From contig NZ_JAVDXI010000005.1 of assembly GCF_031457805.1 (NCBI RefSeq), positions 310,001 to 374,000 on the forward strand: a DNA stretch of 64,000 nucleotides, written 5' to 3'. A program made the position numbers and the translations under genes. Below the pieces are notes generated by a model. That model was not told the origin of the DNA. It was given only the letters and a program-made list of their open reading frames with translations, and did no database searches. This DNA comes from Caulobacter sp031457805 (lineage in GTDB: Bacteria > Pseudomonadota > Alphaproteobacteria > Caulobacterales > Caulobacteraceae). Below are positions 18,998-28,612 of the stretch, piece after piece (position 1 is the first letter of the stretch; each line of letters starts with the position of its first letter).

Positions 18998-19019
18998 TGG
19001 TGATCAGTCTGTCAGGCGA

Positions 19020-20957
19020 TCAAAACTCTTCCCAATCCTCGCGAACCGCCACGGCGGCGGAGCCTCGTCCAGGCCGCGCCGATACGGTTGGACGCGGCGC
19101 GGGCGTTTCGGCCGGCGGACGGTAGTTGACGCGCGGCGCGCTCGCCGGCGGCGCCATCGCCGCGCCTTCGGCCACGCGGAAGCGCGCGACCATTTCGGCC
19201 AGGGACTTGGCCTCGTTCTTCAGCGAGTGGGTGGCCGCGGTGGCCTCCTCGACCATGGCCGCGTTCTGCTGAACGACCTGGTCCATCTGGTTCACCGCCG
19301 TGTTGACCTCGTTCAGGCCCGTAGCCTGCTCGCTGGCCGACGCCGAGATCTCCTTGACCAGATTGTCGATGGTTGCGACCTGCTCGACGATACGGTTCAG
19401 GGCCTCGCCGGTTTGGCCAACCAGGTTGACGCCCGCCTCGACCTGCTGGGTCGAGGTCGAGATCAAGGTCTTGATCTCCTTGGCAGCGTCGGCCGAACGT
19501 TGCGCCAGAGCCCGGACTTCCTGGGCGACGACCGCGAAGCCGCGACCGGCTTCACCCGCGCGCGCCGCCTCGACCCCGGCGTTCAGCGCCAGCAGGTTGG
19601 TCTGGAAGGCGATCTCGTCGATCACGCCGATGATCTGGCTGACCTGGTTGGAGGAGGCCTCGATTTCCGTCATGGCCGAAACCGCCTGGCTGACGATCTG
19701 ACCCGATTTTTCCGCGTCCGTGCGGGCCACGGCGACGACCTGCGAGGCCTCCTTGGCGCCGGCGGCGGTCTTGCGGACCGTCGCGGTGATTTCGTCCAGC
19801 GCCGCAGCGGTCTCTTCCAGGCTGGCGGCCTGCTGTTCGGTGCGACGCGACAGGTTGTCGGACGCCTGTGAGATCTCGTCCGTGCCGCTGTTGACCCCGC
19901 CCGTCGCCACGCTGATCGCCTGGATCGCTTCCTGCATCCGGTCGGCGGCGGCGTTGAAATTGGTCTTCAGGCTCTCGGTCTTGGGAGCGAAGGGCGTGGT
20001 GATGCGGTGCGTCAGGTCGCCCGAGGCCATGCGATCCAGACCCTCGTTCAGCGCCGAGATGGCGACAGCGTCGTGATGGGCGACCTCGGCCTTTTCGGCC
20101 TCGCTGGCGGCGCGTTCCTCTTCCGCAGCCTGGCGCTGCGCGGCGGCGGCGGCCTCGATACGAACCTTCTCTGCTTCGGAGTCTTTGAAGTAGGCCACCG
20201 CGCCGGCCATCTGGCCGATCTCGTCCTTGCGGCCGCGCGCCGGCACGTCGACGCTGTGATCGCCGGAGGCCAGACGGCGCATGGCGCTGGTCATGGCGGT
20301 GACGGGCTTGGCGATAGCGCCGGTCAGCAACAGCCCGCCCGCGATGGCGATGGCGGCGGTGATCAGGATGCCGATCGCCAGAGCCAGGGTCGATTGCGCA
20401 TCGGCGCGCTTTTGGGCGGCGGCTTCGGTGGCCAGTTCTTCCTCGGCGTTCTTGGTGATGGCCTCGATGGCGTTTTCAACCGGTTCGACGGCCTTGTCGG
20501 CGACGCCGTCATTGCGGACCAGCTCGACCGCCTGGGGACGGGTGGCCGGATCCGCGCCGAGGGCGAAGGCCGGCTCGATGGCCATCTTGCGATAGTTGGC
20601 GTAGGCGGCGTCGACGGCGGCGATCCGCGCAAGGTCCTCTTGGTCGCCATCAGCCAGGGCGCGCAACGTGTCGAGCGCCTTCATGAACTTGGGCTTGTGG
20701 GCCTCTTCCAGGCGTTTGACGTAGTAAGTATCGCCCGACAGCAGGAAGCCGCGCAGCGAGTTCTCCTGCCGCGTCAGGCGGAAGGCCGCCTGATCGGCCG
20801 CGCGGACCATTTCATAGGCGCGCTCGGTCCGGTGCACCGACTTGGTGAAGCTCACATTATTGGCATACAGCGCCACGCCCATAAGCATGATCGTCGTGAG
20901 CATGACGGCGAACACCGCCATCAGTTTTTGCGAGATCTTCAGGTCACCAAAGGACAC
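19020..20957 (-). CDS. Methyl-accepting chemotaxis protein
   Basis: A 645-residue receptor from GTG 20957, which has GGAG six bases upstream and gives the N-terminus SFGDLKISQKL; a TTG four codons earlier is the alternative. The order is transmembrane helix 1 (about 13-33), a four-helix-bundle ligand domain with CHASE3-like helices, transmembrane helix 2 (about 190-215), two HAMP-type segments, and the signalling hairpin tip (IDEIAFQTNLLALNAGVEAARAGEAGRGFAVVAQEVRALAQRSA). The C-terminal pentapeptide DWEEF is a tether of the kind bound by CheR/CheB. It is a solitary gene with its own terminator. The ligand is unknown. Confidence 0.93.
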   Translation of the reverse strand: MSFGDLKISQKLMAVFAVMLTTIMLMGVALYANNVSFTKSVHRTERAYEMVRAADQAAFRLTRQENSLRGFLLSGDTYYVKRLEEAHKPKFMKALDTLRALADGDQEDLARIAAVDAAYANYRKMAIEPAFALGADPATRPQAVELVRNDGVADKAVEPVENAIEAITKNAEEELATEAAAQKRADAQSTLALAIGILITAAIAIAGGLLLTGAIAKPVTAMTSAMRRLASGDHSVDVPARGRKDEIGQMAGAVAYFKDSEAEKVRIEAAAAAQRQAAEEERAASEAEKAEVAHHDAVAISALNEGLDRMASGDLTHRITTPFAPKTESLKTNFNAAADRMQEAIQAISVATGGVNSGTDEISQASDNLSRRTEQQAASLEETAAALDEITATVRKTAAGAKEASQVVAVARTDAEKSGQIVSQAVSAMTEIEASSNQVSQIIGVIDEIAFQTNLLALNAGVEAARAGEAGRGFAVVAQEVRALAQRSADAAKEIKTLISTSTQQVEAGVNLVGQTGEALNRIVEQVATIDNLVKEISASASEQATGLNEVNTAVNQMDQVVQQNAAMVEEATAATHSLKNEAKSLAEMVARFRVAEGAAMAPPASAPRVNYRPPAETPAPRPTVSARPGRGSAAVAVREDWEEF

Positions 20958-21083
20958 GGCCGGCTCCAAGTCTGGCGCTAGGCCACAAAAATTGGAAAAC
21001 GCTGATATATTTCAGCGCAAACCAATCGCAGCCTTCATCCCCAAGCTTCCGCCGAAACCCCTTTCAGAGGCATTAACCTTGCC

Positions 21084-21124
21084 GCGGCGAGATGTCGCAC
21101 AGCCGACATTTTCGCCGCTTTTTT
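21084..21124 (+). terminator. Strong plus-strand terminator with no plus-strand gene before it
   Basis: GCGGCGA (21084-21090) and ATGTCG (21092-21097) pair with CGACAT (21104-21109) and TCGCCGC (21112-21118), giving a 13 bp interrupted stem, followed by six T. On the minus strand, where polA ends at 21127, the hairpin is not followed by a T run. Both neighbouring genes are on the minus strand, so the transcript ended here is unknown. Confidence 0.7.
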
Positions 21125-21126
21125 GA

Positions 21127-24018
21127 TCAGTGCGCCTCGTCCCAGTTGCTGGCGCCCCGCGCCTCAACCGTCAACGGGATCGACAGCGCCACGGCCGGTT
21201 CGGCCGCCTTCTCCATCACCGCCCGGATCACGTCGCAGGCGCGGTCGGCCTCGCTCTCGGGCGCTTCGAACACCAGTTCGTCGTGCACCTGCAGCAGCAT
21301 CCGGGTCGACAACCCGGCGGCCTCCAGCGCTGCGGGCATGCGGATCATCGCCCGGCGCATGACATCCGCCGCCGCGCCCTGGATCGGGGCGTTGATCGCC
21401 GCGCGCTCGGCGAACTGGCGATGCGCGGCCGACTTGGCCTCGATGTCGGGGATGTTGATCTTCCGGCCGAAGATCGTGGTGACATAGCCGTGCTCGCGCA
21501 CGAAGGCCTTGGTCGCGTCCATATAGGCCTGGATGCCCGGGAAGCGTTCGAAATAGGTCTTGATATAGGCCCCCGCCTCGCCCTGGCCGATGCCCAGCTG
21601 GTTGGCCAGGCCAAAGGCGCTGATGCCGTAGACGATGCCGAAATTGATCGCCTTGGCCCGGCGACGGATCATCGGGTCCATGCCCTCGATCGGCGTGTCA
21701 AACATCTCCGAGGCCGTCATGGCGTGGATGTCGAGACCTTCCTGGAAGGCCTTCTTCAACTGCGGAATGTCGCCGATATGGGCCAGGAGGCGCAGCTCGA
21801 TCTGGCTGTAGTCGGCGCTGATCAGCACGTTGCCCGGCGCGGCCACGAAAGCCTTGCGGATCTTGCGGCCTTCTTCGGTGCGAACCGGGATGTTCTGCAG
21901 GTTGGGGTCAGACGAAGACAAACGCCCCGTGGTCGTCGCCGCCAGGGCGTACGAGGTGTGGACCCGTCCCGTCGACGGCGCGATCGCCGCGATCAGGTTC
22001 TCGGTGTAGGTGCCCTTCAGCTTGGAGAGCTGGCGCCAGTCCAGCAGGACGCGCGGCAACTCGTGCTCCAGGGCCAGGCTCTCCAGCACGTCGCTGTCGG
22101 TCGACCACTGGCCGGTGGCGGTCTTCTTGCCGCCCTTCATCTGCATCTCGCCAAACAGCACGTCGCCGATCTGCTTGGGGCTACCGAGGTTGAAGGGGCG
22201 ACCGACCAGCTCCTGAGCGCGGGCCTCGAACTGGGCCATCCGCAACGAGAACTCGTTGGACAGCAGGCGCAGGGCCTCGGGGTCCACGCGGACGCCGTTG
22301 TTCTCCATCATCGCCAGCACCGCCGGCATCGGGCGCTCCAGCGTCTCATAGACGGTCGACAGCCCGGCCCGCGCCAGCTGGGGCTTGAGGTGGTGGTAGA
22401 GCCGCAAGGTGACGTCGGCGTCCTCGGCGGCGTAGGCCGTCGCCTCGGGCAGGGCCACGTGCTTGAAGCTGATCTGCCCCTTGCCGCTGCCGGCCACCTG
22501 CTTGAACGGGATCGGCTTGTGTCCCAGGTGCAGCTCGGACAGCTCGTCCATGCCGTGGCCATGCAGGCCCGCCTCCAGCACGTAGCTGATCAGCATCGTG
22601 TCTTCGATCGGCGCGACCTGGATCCCATGCCGGGCCAGGACGGCGATGTCGTACTTGGCGTTCTGCGCCACCTTGAGCACCGCCGGATCCTCCAGCAGCG
22701 GCTTGAGGGTGGCTATGACGTCCGCCAGCGGGATCTGCTCGATGTCGGCGGGAGCCTCGAAGGCCAGGCCGTCGGCCTTTTCGCAATGGCTGATGGGGAT
22801 GTAGCAGGCCTCGCCCGGCGCGATGGCCAGTGACACGCCGCACAGCCCCGCCGTCGCCGACGACAGGGCGTCGGTCTCGGTATCGAAGGCGACTAGGCCC
22901 TTGGCGGTCGCCTTGTCCACCCAGGCCTTGAGGGTCTCAAGGTCGCGGACGCAGGCGTAGGCCGCGTGGTCGATCTTCACCGGCTCGACCGGATGCGCCG
23001 CCGCGCGGGCGGCCGCGCCCATGTACGAGACGCTGACCACCGGGGCCTTGGGCGGCGCGGCGGGGCGGTCGAGCGTTCCGGGCGTCGCGGCGGCCGAGCC
23101 GTCGCCGACCCGGCGGGCCAGCGAGCGGAACTCCATCTGCTCCAGGAAGGCGCCAAGAGCCTCCTTGTCGGGCTCGCGGACCTTCAGGTCGTCCAGCGGC
23201 TGGGGCAGTGGGGTGTCGCAGTCCAGCTTCACCAGGGCCCGCGACAGGCGGATCTGGTCGGCGAAGTTGATCAGGGTCTCGCGGCGCTTGGGCTGCTTGA
23301 TCTCGCCCGCGCGCGCCAAGAGCGTGTCGAGGTCGCCATATTCGGTGATCAGCTGGGCGGCGGTCTTGATCCCGATGCCCGGCGCGCCCGGCACATTGTC
23401 GACGCTGTCGCCGCACAGGGCCTGAACGTCGACCACCTTCTCAGGATAGACGCCGAACTTCTCGAACACCTGCTCGCGATCGATGCGCACGCCCTTCATC
23501 GGGTCGTACATCGAGACGCCGTCGCCGACGAGCTGCATCAGGTCCTTGTCGGACGAGACGATGATCGCCTCGCCGCCGACGTCGCGGGCCTTGCAGGCAT
23601 AGGCCGCGATCAGGTCATCGGCCTCGTAGCCCGGCAGCTCGATGGCCGGCACGCCGAAGGCCAGCGTCGCCTCGCGCACCAGCGGGAACTGCGGGATCAG
23701 GTCCTCGGGCGGCGGCGGCCGGTGGGCCTTGTACTGGTCGTAGAGGTTGTTTCGGAACGTCTTTTCCGAGTGGTCCCAGATCACCGCAAGGTGGGTGGGC
23801 GTGTCGCCCTGCATGTCGCGGAGCAGCTTCCACAGCATGTTGCAGAAGCCCTGCACCGCGCCCACGGGCAGGCCGTCGCTCTTGCGGGTGAGCGGCGGCA
23901 GGGCGTGATAGGCGCGGAACAGATAGGCCGAGCCGTCGACCAGGAAGAGCCGGACGGCCGGGCCGTCCTGGGTCAGTTCGGAAGCGTTCGGAAGCGGGGG
24001 CGCGGCGGCGTCGGTCAT
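21127..24018 (-). CDS. polA: DNA polymerase I
   Basis: A 963-residue PolA. The N-terminal 5'-nuclease (FLVDGSAYLFRAYHALPPL, then CGDSVDNVPGAPGIGIKTAAQL) is followed by a proofreading exonuclease domain with DTETD intact, so 3'-5' activity is likely retained. The polymerase domain has the A motif ISADYSQIELRLLAHI, the B motif RRRAKAINFGIVYGIS and the C motif LLQVHDELVFE. It processes Okazaki fragments and fills repair gaps. The ATG at 24018 is chosen; further in-frame ATGs upstream add about 23 residues of unlikely sequence. It is divergent from recQ, placing two repair genes back to back. Confidence 0.97.
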   Translation of the reverse strand: MTDAAAPPLPNASELTQDGPAVRLFLVDGSAYLFRAYHALPPLTRKSDGLPVGAVQGFCNMLWKLLRDMQGDTPTHLAVIWDHSEKTFRNNLYDQYKAHRPPPPEDLIPQFPLVREATLAFGVPAIELPGYEADDLIAAYACKARDVGGEAIIVSSDKDLMQLVGDGVSMYDPMKGVRIDREQVFEKFGVYPEKVVDVQALCGDSVDNVPGAPGIGIKTAAQLITEYGDLDTLLARAGEIKQPKRRETLINFADQIRLSRALVKLDCDTPLPQPLDDLKVREPDKEALGAFLEQMEFRSLARRVGDGSAAATPGTLDRPAAPPKAPVVSVSYMGAAARAAAHPVEPVKIDHAAYACVRDLETLKAWVDKATAKGLVAFDTETDALSSATAGLCGVSLAIAPGEACYIPISHCEKADGLAFEAPADIEQIPLADVIATLKPLLEDPAVLKVAQNAKYDIAVLARHGIQVAPIEDTMLISYVLEAGLHGHGMDELSELHLGHKPIPFKQVAGSGKGQISFKHVALPEATAYAAEDADVTLRLYHHLKPQLARAGLSTVYETLERPMPAVLAMMENNGVRVDPEALRLLSNEFSLRMAQFEARAQELVGRPFNLGSPKQIGDVLFGEMQMKGGKKTATGQWSTDSDVLESLALEHELPRVLLDWRQLSKLKGTYTENLIAAIAPSTGRVHTSYALAATTTGRLSSSDPNLQNIPVRTEEGRKIRKAFVAAPGNVLISADYSQIELRLLAHIGDIPQLKKAFQEGLDIHAMTASEMFDTPIEGMDPMIRRRAKAINFGIVYGISAFGLANQLGIGQGEAGAYIKTYFERFPGIQAYMDATKAFVREHGYVTTIFGRKINIPDIEAKSAAHRQFAERAAINAPIQGAAADVMRRAMIRMPAALEAAGLSTRMLLQVHDELVFEAPESEADRACDVIRAVMEKAAEPAVALSIPLTVEARGASNWDEAH

Positions 24019-24138
24019 GGCCGGCAACATAGGGGGCGCGGCGCGCGTCGGGAACCCTTCGGCGGGCCCGCCCACAGAAACCGCCATGCCTCAGTTCCTG
24101 GCTTGGCGGGGGGCGGAGCGGCGGCCATAAGAGCGCCC

Positions 24139-25986
24139 GTGTACGTCCCTCCCGAATCCCCAGAACTGGACCGCGCGCGCGACGTCCTGCGCCGCACGTT
24201 CGGTCACGCCGACTTCCGGGGTCTGCAGGCCGGGGTCATCCACGAGCTGCTGACCGGCCACAGCGCCATGGCGGTTCTGCCCACGGGCGGCGGCAAGAGC
24301 CTGTGCTACCAGATCCCGTCGCTGATCCGGCCGGGCCTAGGTCTCGTCATCTCGCCGCTGATCGCCCTGATGGCCGACCAGGTGCAGGGCCTGCGCCAGG
24401 CGGGCGTGGCGGCCGAGCGGCTGGACAGCAATATCTCGCTCGATGAGCGGTCCGACATCTGGCGACGCATCGACGCCGGCGAGGTCGACCTGCTGTATCT
24501 CTCGCCCGAAGGCCTGATGCAGCCCTGGATGCTGGATCGCCTGGCGCGCACGCCGCTGGCCCTGATCGCCGTGGACGAGGCCCACTGCGTCAGCCAGTGG
24601 GGCCACGACTTCCGCCCCGAGTACCGGATGCTGGGCCGGCTGGCGGAACTGTTTCCCGACGTGCCGCGCCTGGCCGTCACCGCCACCGCCGACGCCCGCA
24701 CCCGCGACGACATCCGCGCCGAACTGCGGCTGCAGGGCGCGGCGGAGTTCGTCGACAGCTTCGCCCGTCCGGAACTGGCGCTCAGCGCCGAGCGCAAGCG
24801 CGGCAAGGGACACGACCGGGTGGTCGAGCTTGTCCTGGAGCGCCCCGGGCGCTCGGGCGTCATCTACGCCGGCTCGCGTGACGGGACCGAAAAGCTGGCC
24901 GAGCGGCTCAACGCGGAAGGCGTCCCGGCTCTGGCCTATCACGCCGGTCTCGACAAGGCCGTCCGCGCCCGTCGGCTGGAGGACTTCCTCGAGGCCGATG
25001 CGGCGGTAATGGTCGCCACGATCGCGTTCGGCATGGGCGTCGACAAGCCCGACGTGCGCTATGTGATCCACGCCGACCCGCCGGCCGCCATCGAGGCCTA
25101 TTGGCAGGAGGTCGGCCGCGCCGGGCGCGACGGCCAGCCCGCCGAGGGCATCACCCTCTACGGCTCGGCCGACATGGCCTGGGCCAGCCGACGGATCGAG
25201 ACCCGCGAGGCGCCCGACGAGGTCAAGCAGGTTCAGTCCCGCAAGCTGCGCCAGTTCTACGCCATGCTGGAGGGCGTCACCTGCCGGGCCGCCGCCGTGC
25301 GTCGCTACTTCGGCGAAGAGGGCGTCGGCCGCTGCGGGGTCTGCGACATCTGCGTCTCGCCGCCCACCGGCATCGACGCTACGCAAGCGGCCCAGAAGGC
25401 GCTGTCGGCCGTCCACCGCTTGGGCGGACGCCTGGGGCGCGGACGGGTCATCGAGCACTTGATGGGCAAGACCAAGGATGTCACCCCTCAGGAAGCGCAG
25501 CTGCCGACCTTCGGCATCGGTCGCGAGTTCAGCCAGCCCACTTGGCGCGATCTCTTCGACACCCTGATCTTCGAGGGCCTGCTGCGCGAAGACCCCAACG
25601 ACGGTCGCCCCCTGGTGGGGCTCGGCGATGTCGAGGGCGTGCGGCAGGTCTATCGCAACGAGCGCAAGGTCGCGCTGCGCCAGATGGCCGACACCCCCGA
25701 CAGCGGCGGCCGCGCAGGCGGGGGCTTGCGCAAGCGTCGCGAAGGCCGCGCCCTCACCATCCCGCCTGAGAACCAGTTGCTGTTCGAGGCCTTGAGGTCT
25801 TGGCGTAAGGAGCAGGCCCAGCTGCAGCACGTACCGCCCTATGTGATCTTCCACGACGCCACCCTGGCCGAGATCGCCGCCGCGCGTCCGACCAGCCTGG
25901 CGGCGCTGGGCAAGGCCGGCGGCGTCGGCCAAGGCAAGCTCGACCGCTACGGCGAAGGCGTTTTGAAGGTTGTCCGGGAGAACTAA
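24139..25986 (+). CDS. recQ: ATP-dependent DNA helicase RecQ
   Basis: A 615-residue 3'-5' helicase. Walker A is PTGGGKSLCYQIP, the DEAH box is VDEAHCVSQWGHDFRPEY, and motif VI is QEVGRAGRDGQP. A zinc-binding segment (CRAAAVRRYFGEEGVGRCGVCDIC) and winged helix follow, and the C-terminus is an HRDC domain (PPYVIFHDATLAEIAAARPTSLAALG). The most plausible start is GTG 24139, just upstream of the conserved region; no ATG is available nearby in frame. It unwinds recombination intermediates and stalled forks. Confidence 0.95.
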   Translation: MYVPPESPELDRARDVLRRTFGHADFRGLQAGVIHELLTGHSAMAVLPTGGGKSLCYQIPSLIRPGLGLVISPLIALMADQVQGLRQAGVAAERLDSNISLDERSDIWRRIDAGEVDLLYLSPEGLMQPWMLDRLARTPLALIAVDEAHCVSQWGHDFRPEYRMLGRLAELFPDVPRLAVTATADARTRDDIRAELRLQGAAEFVDSFARPELALSAERKRGKGHDRVVELVLERPGRSGVIYAGSRDGTEKLAERLNAEGVPALAYHAGLDKAVRARRLEDFLEADAAVMVATIAFGMGVDKPDVRYVIHADPPAAIEAYWQEVGRAGRDGQPAEGITLYGSADMAWASRRIETREAPDEVKQVQSRKLRQFYAMLEGVTCRAAAVRRYFGEEGVGRCGVCDICVSPPTGIDATQAAQKALSAVHRLGGRLGRGRVIEHLMGKTKDVTPQEAQLPTFGIGREFSQPTWRDLFDTLIFEGLLREDPNDGRPLVGLGDVEGVRQVYRNERKVALRQMADTPDSGGRAGGGLRKRREGRALTIPPENQLLFEALRSWRKEQAQLQHVPPYVIFHDATLAEIAAARPTSLAALGKAGGVGQGKLDRYGEGVLKVVREN

Positions 25987-26032
25987 TCGGCGCGCTGCGA
26001 GTTTCCACCGGGTCAAGCCGAGGAGCCTCCCC

Positions 26033-26350
26033 ATGACCGATATCAGCAGCTTCACCCCGTCCAACGTCACCACCGCCGCGGACAGCGCCGCCAAGACCAC
26101 CGCCGAAAAGACAAAGCGCGCCAAGGAAGCCGCGCTGGACGCCGTGAAGGCCGCGCGCGAAACCGCGAGCGAAGTCGCGCAACAGACCCGCACCTTCGCG
26201 ACCGAAAAGGCCCGCGTCGGCGCGGCCTGGACCACCGAGAAGGCCAAGGTGGCCCATCACGTCGCGGAAGAACATCCGATGGGCGTCGCCCTGGGGGCGT
26301 TCGCGATCGGCCTTGGCCTGGGCTTCCTGATCTCGCGCAACCGTCACTGA
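26033..26350 (+). CDS. DUF883/ElaB-like membrane-anchored helical protein
   Basis: A 105-residue protein that is a long Ala/Lys-rich amphipathic helix (AKTTAEKTKRAKEAALDAVKAARETASEVAQQT) followed by one C-terminal membrane anchor containing glycine-zipper-like spacing (GVALGAFAIGLGLGFLI) and a basic end. This layout matches ElaB/YqjD/DUF883 proteins, which sit in the inner membrane and can bind ribosomes in E. coli; that function is only an analogy here. ATG 26033 follows GAGGAG. It is 46 bases after recQ and may be co-transcribed with it. Confidence 0.7.
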   Translation: MTDISSFTPSNVTTAADSAAKTTAEKTKRAKEAALDAVKAARETASEVAQQTRTFATEKARVGAAWTTEKAKVAHHVAEEHPMGVALGAFAIGLGLGFLISRNRH

Positions 26351-26398
26351 TCGGCCGGGCGTGGGGCGGCGTGTCCGCTCCGCGCCCAATCCCCGACT

Positions 26399-26857
26399 TC
26401 AGAGACTGAGACGCTCGGCGTTCACGCCCGCCGCTCGCCAGGCGGCGAGGCGTGCGAACGCGAGTGTCAAAGCCTTGCGCCGCGCCGGCGCCAGCGGCGT
26501 CAACGGCGCCTCGCGCACCACCGCGCCGCCGAACCCGTCCGCGACCAGCAGACCCGGGTCCTCCGGCAGAACGCCATCGGGAAAAGTCGGCGCCACCGCG
26601 AAATAGAAGGCGTCGCAGAACGGCGCGTAGTCGCCCCACTTCCGATCGACGCGGAAGTCCTCCAGCCCCGATTTCACCTCGACGATTAGCACGTCGCCTT
26701 TGGGTCCCAGCGCCATTAGGTCCGCGCGGCGGCCGTTGGGCAAGGTCACCTCCGCCAGGGGCGCATAGCCCAGATCGACCAGCAGGCGCGCCGCGCCGCG
26801 CGTCACGGCCAGCGTGGTTTCCGGTCGGGAGGGGGCCAGTTCGATGATCACGTCCAT
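26399..26857 (-). CDS. mmcB: MmcB family DNA repair protein (PD-(D/E)XK nuclease-like)
   Basis: A 152-residue protein with a restriction-endonuclease-like core: RRADLMAL supplies the acidic residue and LIVEVKSGLEDF the E-x-K pair. In Caulobacter, MmcB is known as a factor needed for mitomycin C resistance outside the core SOS nucleases. Sequence and position next to recQ/polA fit that gene. It is cytoplasmic, without signal or membrane segments. It converges on the DUF883-like gene with a 48-base gap. Confidence 0.85.
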   Translation of the reverse strand: MDVIIELAPSRPETTLAVTRGAARLLVDLGYAPLAEVTLPNGRRADLMALGPKGDVLIVEVKSGLEDFRVDRKWGDYAPFCDAFYFAVAPTFPDGVLPEDPGLLVADGFGGAVVREAPLTPLAPARRKALTLAFARLAAWRAAGVNAERLSL

Positions 26858-26942
26858 TTGCGCGCGATCATGTTCCAGCTTTGTTCACAGATCAAGCTGG
26901 GCGGCGCTGGCCTTCCCTGCGCCCTCCCCCTAAAGACGGGCC

Positions 26943-27815
26943 ATGTCCGGCGCCCGCGCTTCCTTCCTGCCCTATGCCGCTCTCTTGGCCGCGATCGTCA
27001 CGCTGTGCGTGGGCACCTCGTTCGCCAAGACCCTGTTCCCGCTGGTCGGCGCCCAGGGCGTCAGCGCCTATCGCGTCGGCTTCTCGGCGCTGATCCTGCT
27101 GGCCATCTGGCGGCCCTGGCGTCATCGGCTCTCCGTCGCGGATCTTCGCACCGTGGCGATGTACGGCGCGGTGATGGGCACGATGAACCTGTGCTTCTAC
27201 ATGTCGATCCGCACCATCCCGCTGGGCCTGGCCATCGCCATCGAGTTCATGGGCCCGCTGGTCCTCGCCGTCGCCCACTCCCGCCGCCTGATCCATTTCG
27301 TCTGGATCGCCCTGGCGGTGCTGGGCCTTGGCCTGCTGCTGCCGATCAATCCCGGCGCCAAGCCGCTGGACCCGGTCGGGGTCGCCTACGCCTGCGCGGC
27401 GGCGGTGATGTGGGCGCTGTACATCATCCTGGGCAAACGGACGGCCCACCTGCATGCGGGACGTTCGGTGGCGCTGGGCATGACCACGGCCGCGCTGATC
27501 GTCGCGCCGATCGGGGTCGTCTCGGCCGGCCCGGCCCTGTTCGATCCAAAGATCGCCGCCCTGGGTCTGGTGGTGGCGGTGCTGTCCAGCGCCATCCCCT
27601 ACTCGCTGGAGATGATCGCCCTGCGCGGCATCCCCAAGCGCAGCTTCGGCGTCCTGCTCAGCCTGGAGCCGGCCGTCGGCGCGCTGGCCGGACTGGCGAT
27701 CCTGCACGAGCGGTTGGTTCTGACGCAATGGCTGGCGATCGCCGCTATCGTCGCGGCCTCGGCCGGAACCATCCTCACCACGCCCGCCGAAGCGGTCAGC
27801 GAGGACGTCCCCTAG
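26943..27815 (+). CDS. EamA/DMT-family exporter (RhtA-like)
   Basis: A 290-residue transporter with ten hydrophobic segments in two EamA repeats. MGTMNLCFYMSIRTIPLGLAIAIEFMGPL and the second-repeat SSAIPYSLEMIALRGIPKRSFGVLLSLEPAVGALAG are close to the RhtA subgroup, which exports threonine/homoserine and some analogues. The substrate is inferred only from subgroup resemblance. The stop overlaps the convergent cysQ stop by four bases. Confidence 0.85.
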   Translation: MSGARASFLPYAALLAAIVTLCVGTSFAKTLFPLVGAQGVSAYRVGFSALILLAIWRPWRHRLSVADLRTVAMYGAVMGTMNLCFYMSIRTIPLGLAIAIEFMGPLVLAVAHSRRLIHFVWIALAVLGLGLLLPINPGAKPLDPVGVAYACAAAVMWALYIILGKRTAHLHAGRSVALGMTTAALIVAPIGVVSAGPALFDPKIAALGLVVAVLSSAIPYSLEMIALRGIPKRSFGVLLSLEPAVGALAGLAILHERLVLTQWLAIAAIVAASAGTILTTPAEAVSEDVP

Positions 27816-28612
27816 GGTTTAGCGCCGCCCGCCGCGACGAACCAGCCATTGCGGAAGCTCTGATCGGCCTTGCCATAGAGGAAGGGCGAGCCGTCCGGCT
27901 GTACGAAGGTTCCACCGGCGGCGACCAGCACGGCGTGGCCCGCGGCGGTATCCCATTCCGAGGTCGGCCCGTGGCGCGGATAGATGTCAGCCGAGCCCTC
28001 GGCGATCCGGCACATCTTGATCGAACTGTCCATCGGCGTGCGCAGGTCAAAGCCGTACTCGGCCGCCAGTTCGGTGGCCTTGTCTTCACGCATCGTGTGG
28101 CTGATCAGGCCCAGGGCCTGGCCGGTCGGCCAGGGACGGACCTGGATCGGCGCTTCGGGCGCGTCCGGCCCGGCGCGCTTGGCCGCGCCGTCGGCCGTGG
28201 TGAACCACACCTCGCCCGTCGCCGGGGCGCAGACCGCGCCAGCGACCGGAACGCCGTGGTCGATCAGACCGATGTTCACCGTGAAGTTCGGATCGCCGCG
28301 CACGAAGGCCTTGGTGCCGTCGACCGGATCGACCAGGAAGAAGCGCGGCCCGACGGCTTCGGGCGTGCCGAACTCGCTGGCGTCTTCTTCCGAGATCACG
28401 GGAATATCGGGATAGAGCTTCGCCAGGCGCTCCAGGATCAGGCGCTCGCCGGCGCGATCGGCCTCGGTGACAGGGCTCTCGTCGGCCTTCTGGGCGACAG
28501 CCAGCTCCGTGCGCCAGAACGGCAGGATGACCACGGCGGCCTCCTCGGTGATCCTGGCCAGGACCCGGCCCCAGTCCGCGAGATCCTGAACCGTCTGCTT
28601 GTCGTCGCTCAT
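27812..28612 (-). CDS. cysQ: 3'(2'),5'-bisphosphate nucleotidase CysQ
   Basis: A 266-residue Mg-dependent, Li-sensitive phosphatase of the inositol monophosphatase fold. Metal ligands are in VISEED and FFLVDPVDGTKAFVRGDPNFTVNIGLI; the substrate-side block is YPRHGPTSEWDTAAGHAVL and the C-terminus FLYGK...FRNGWFVAA. These blocks separate CysQ from plain IMPase and from HisN. It degrades PAP released by sulfotransferases and sulfate assimilation. It overlaps the upstream DUF3553 gene by four bases (ATGA). A sulfotransferase-like gene lies about 2 kb away, but no functional link is shown. Confidence 0.9.
   Translation of the reverse strand: MSDDKQTVQDLADWGRVLARITEEAAVVILPFWRTELAVAQKADESPVTEADRAGERLILERLAKLYPDIPVISEEDASEFGTPEAVGPRFFLVDPVDGTKAFVRGDPNFTVNIGLIDHGVPVAGAVCAPATGEVWFTTADGAAKRAGPDAPEAPIQVRPWPTGQALGLISHTMREDKATELAAEYGFDLRTPMDSSIKMCRIAEGSADIYPRHGPTSEWDTAAGHAVLVAAGGTFVQPDGSPFLYGKADQSFRNGWFVAAGGAKP

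Noticed and set aside
28447..28612. Calling the 27812-28612 gene histidinol phosphatase (HisN)
   Set aside because: The GPTSEWDTAAGHA block and C-terminal YGK/FRNGWF pattern fit CysQ rather than HisN.
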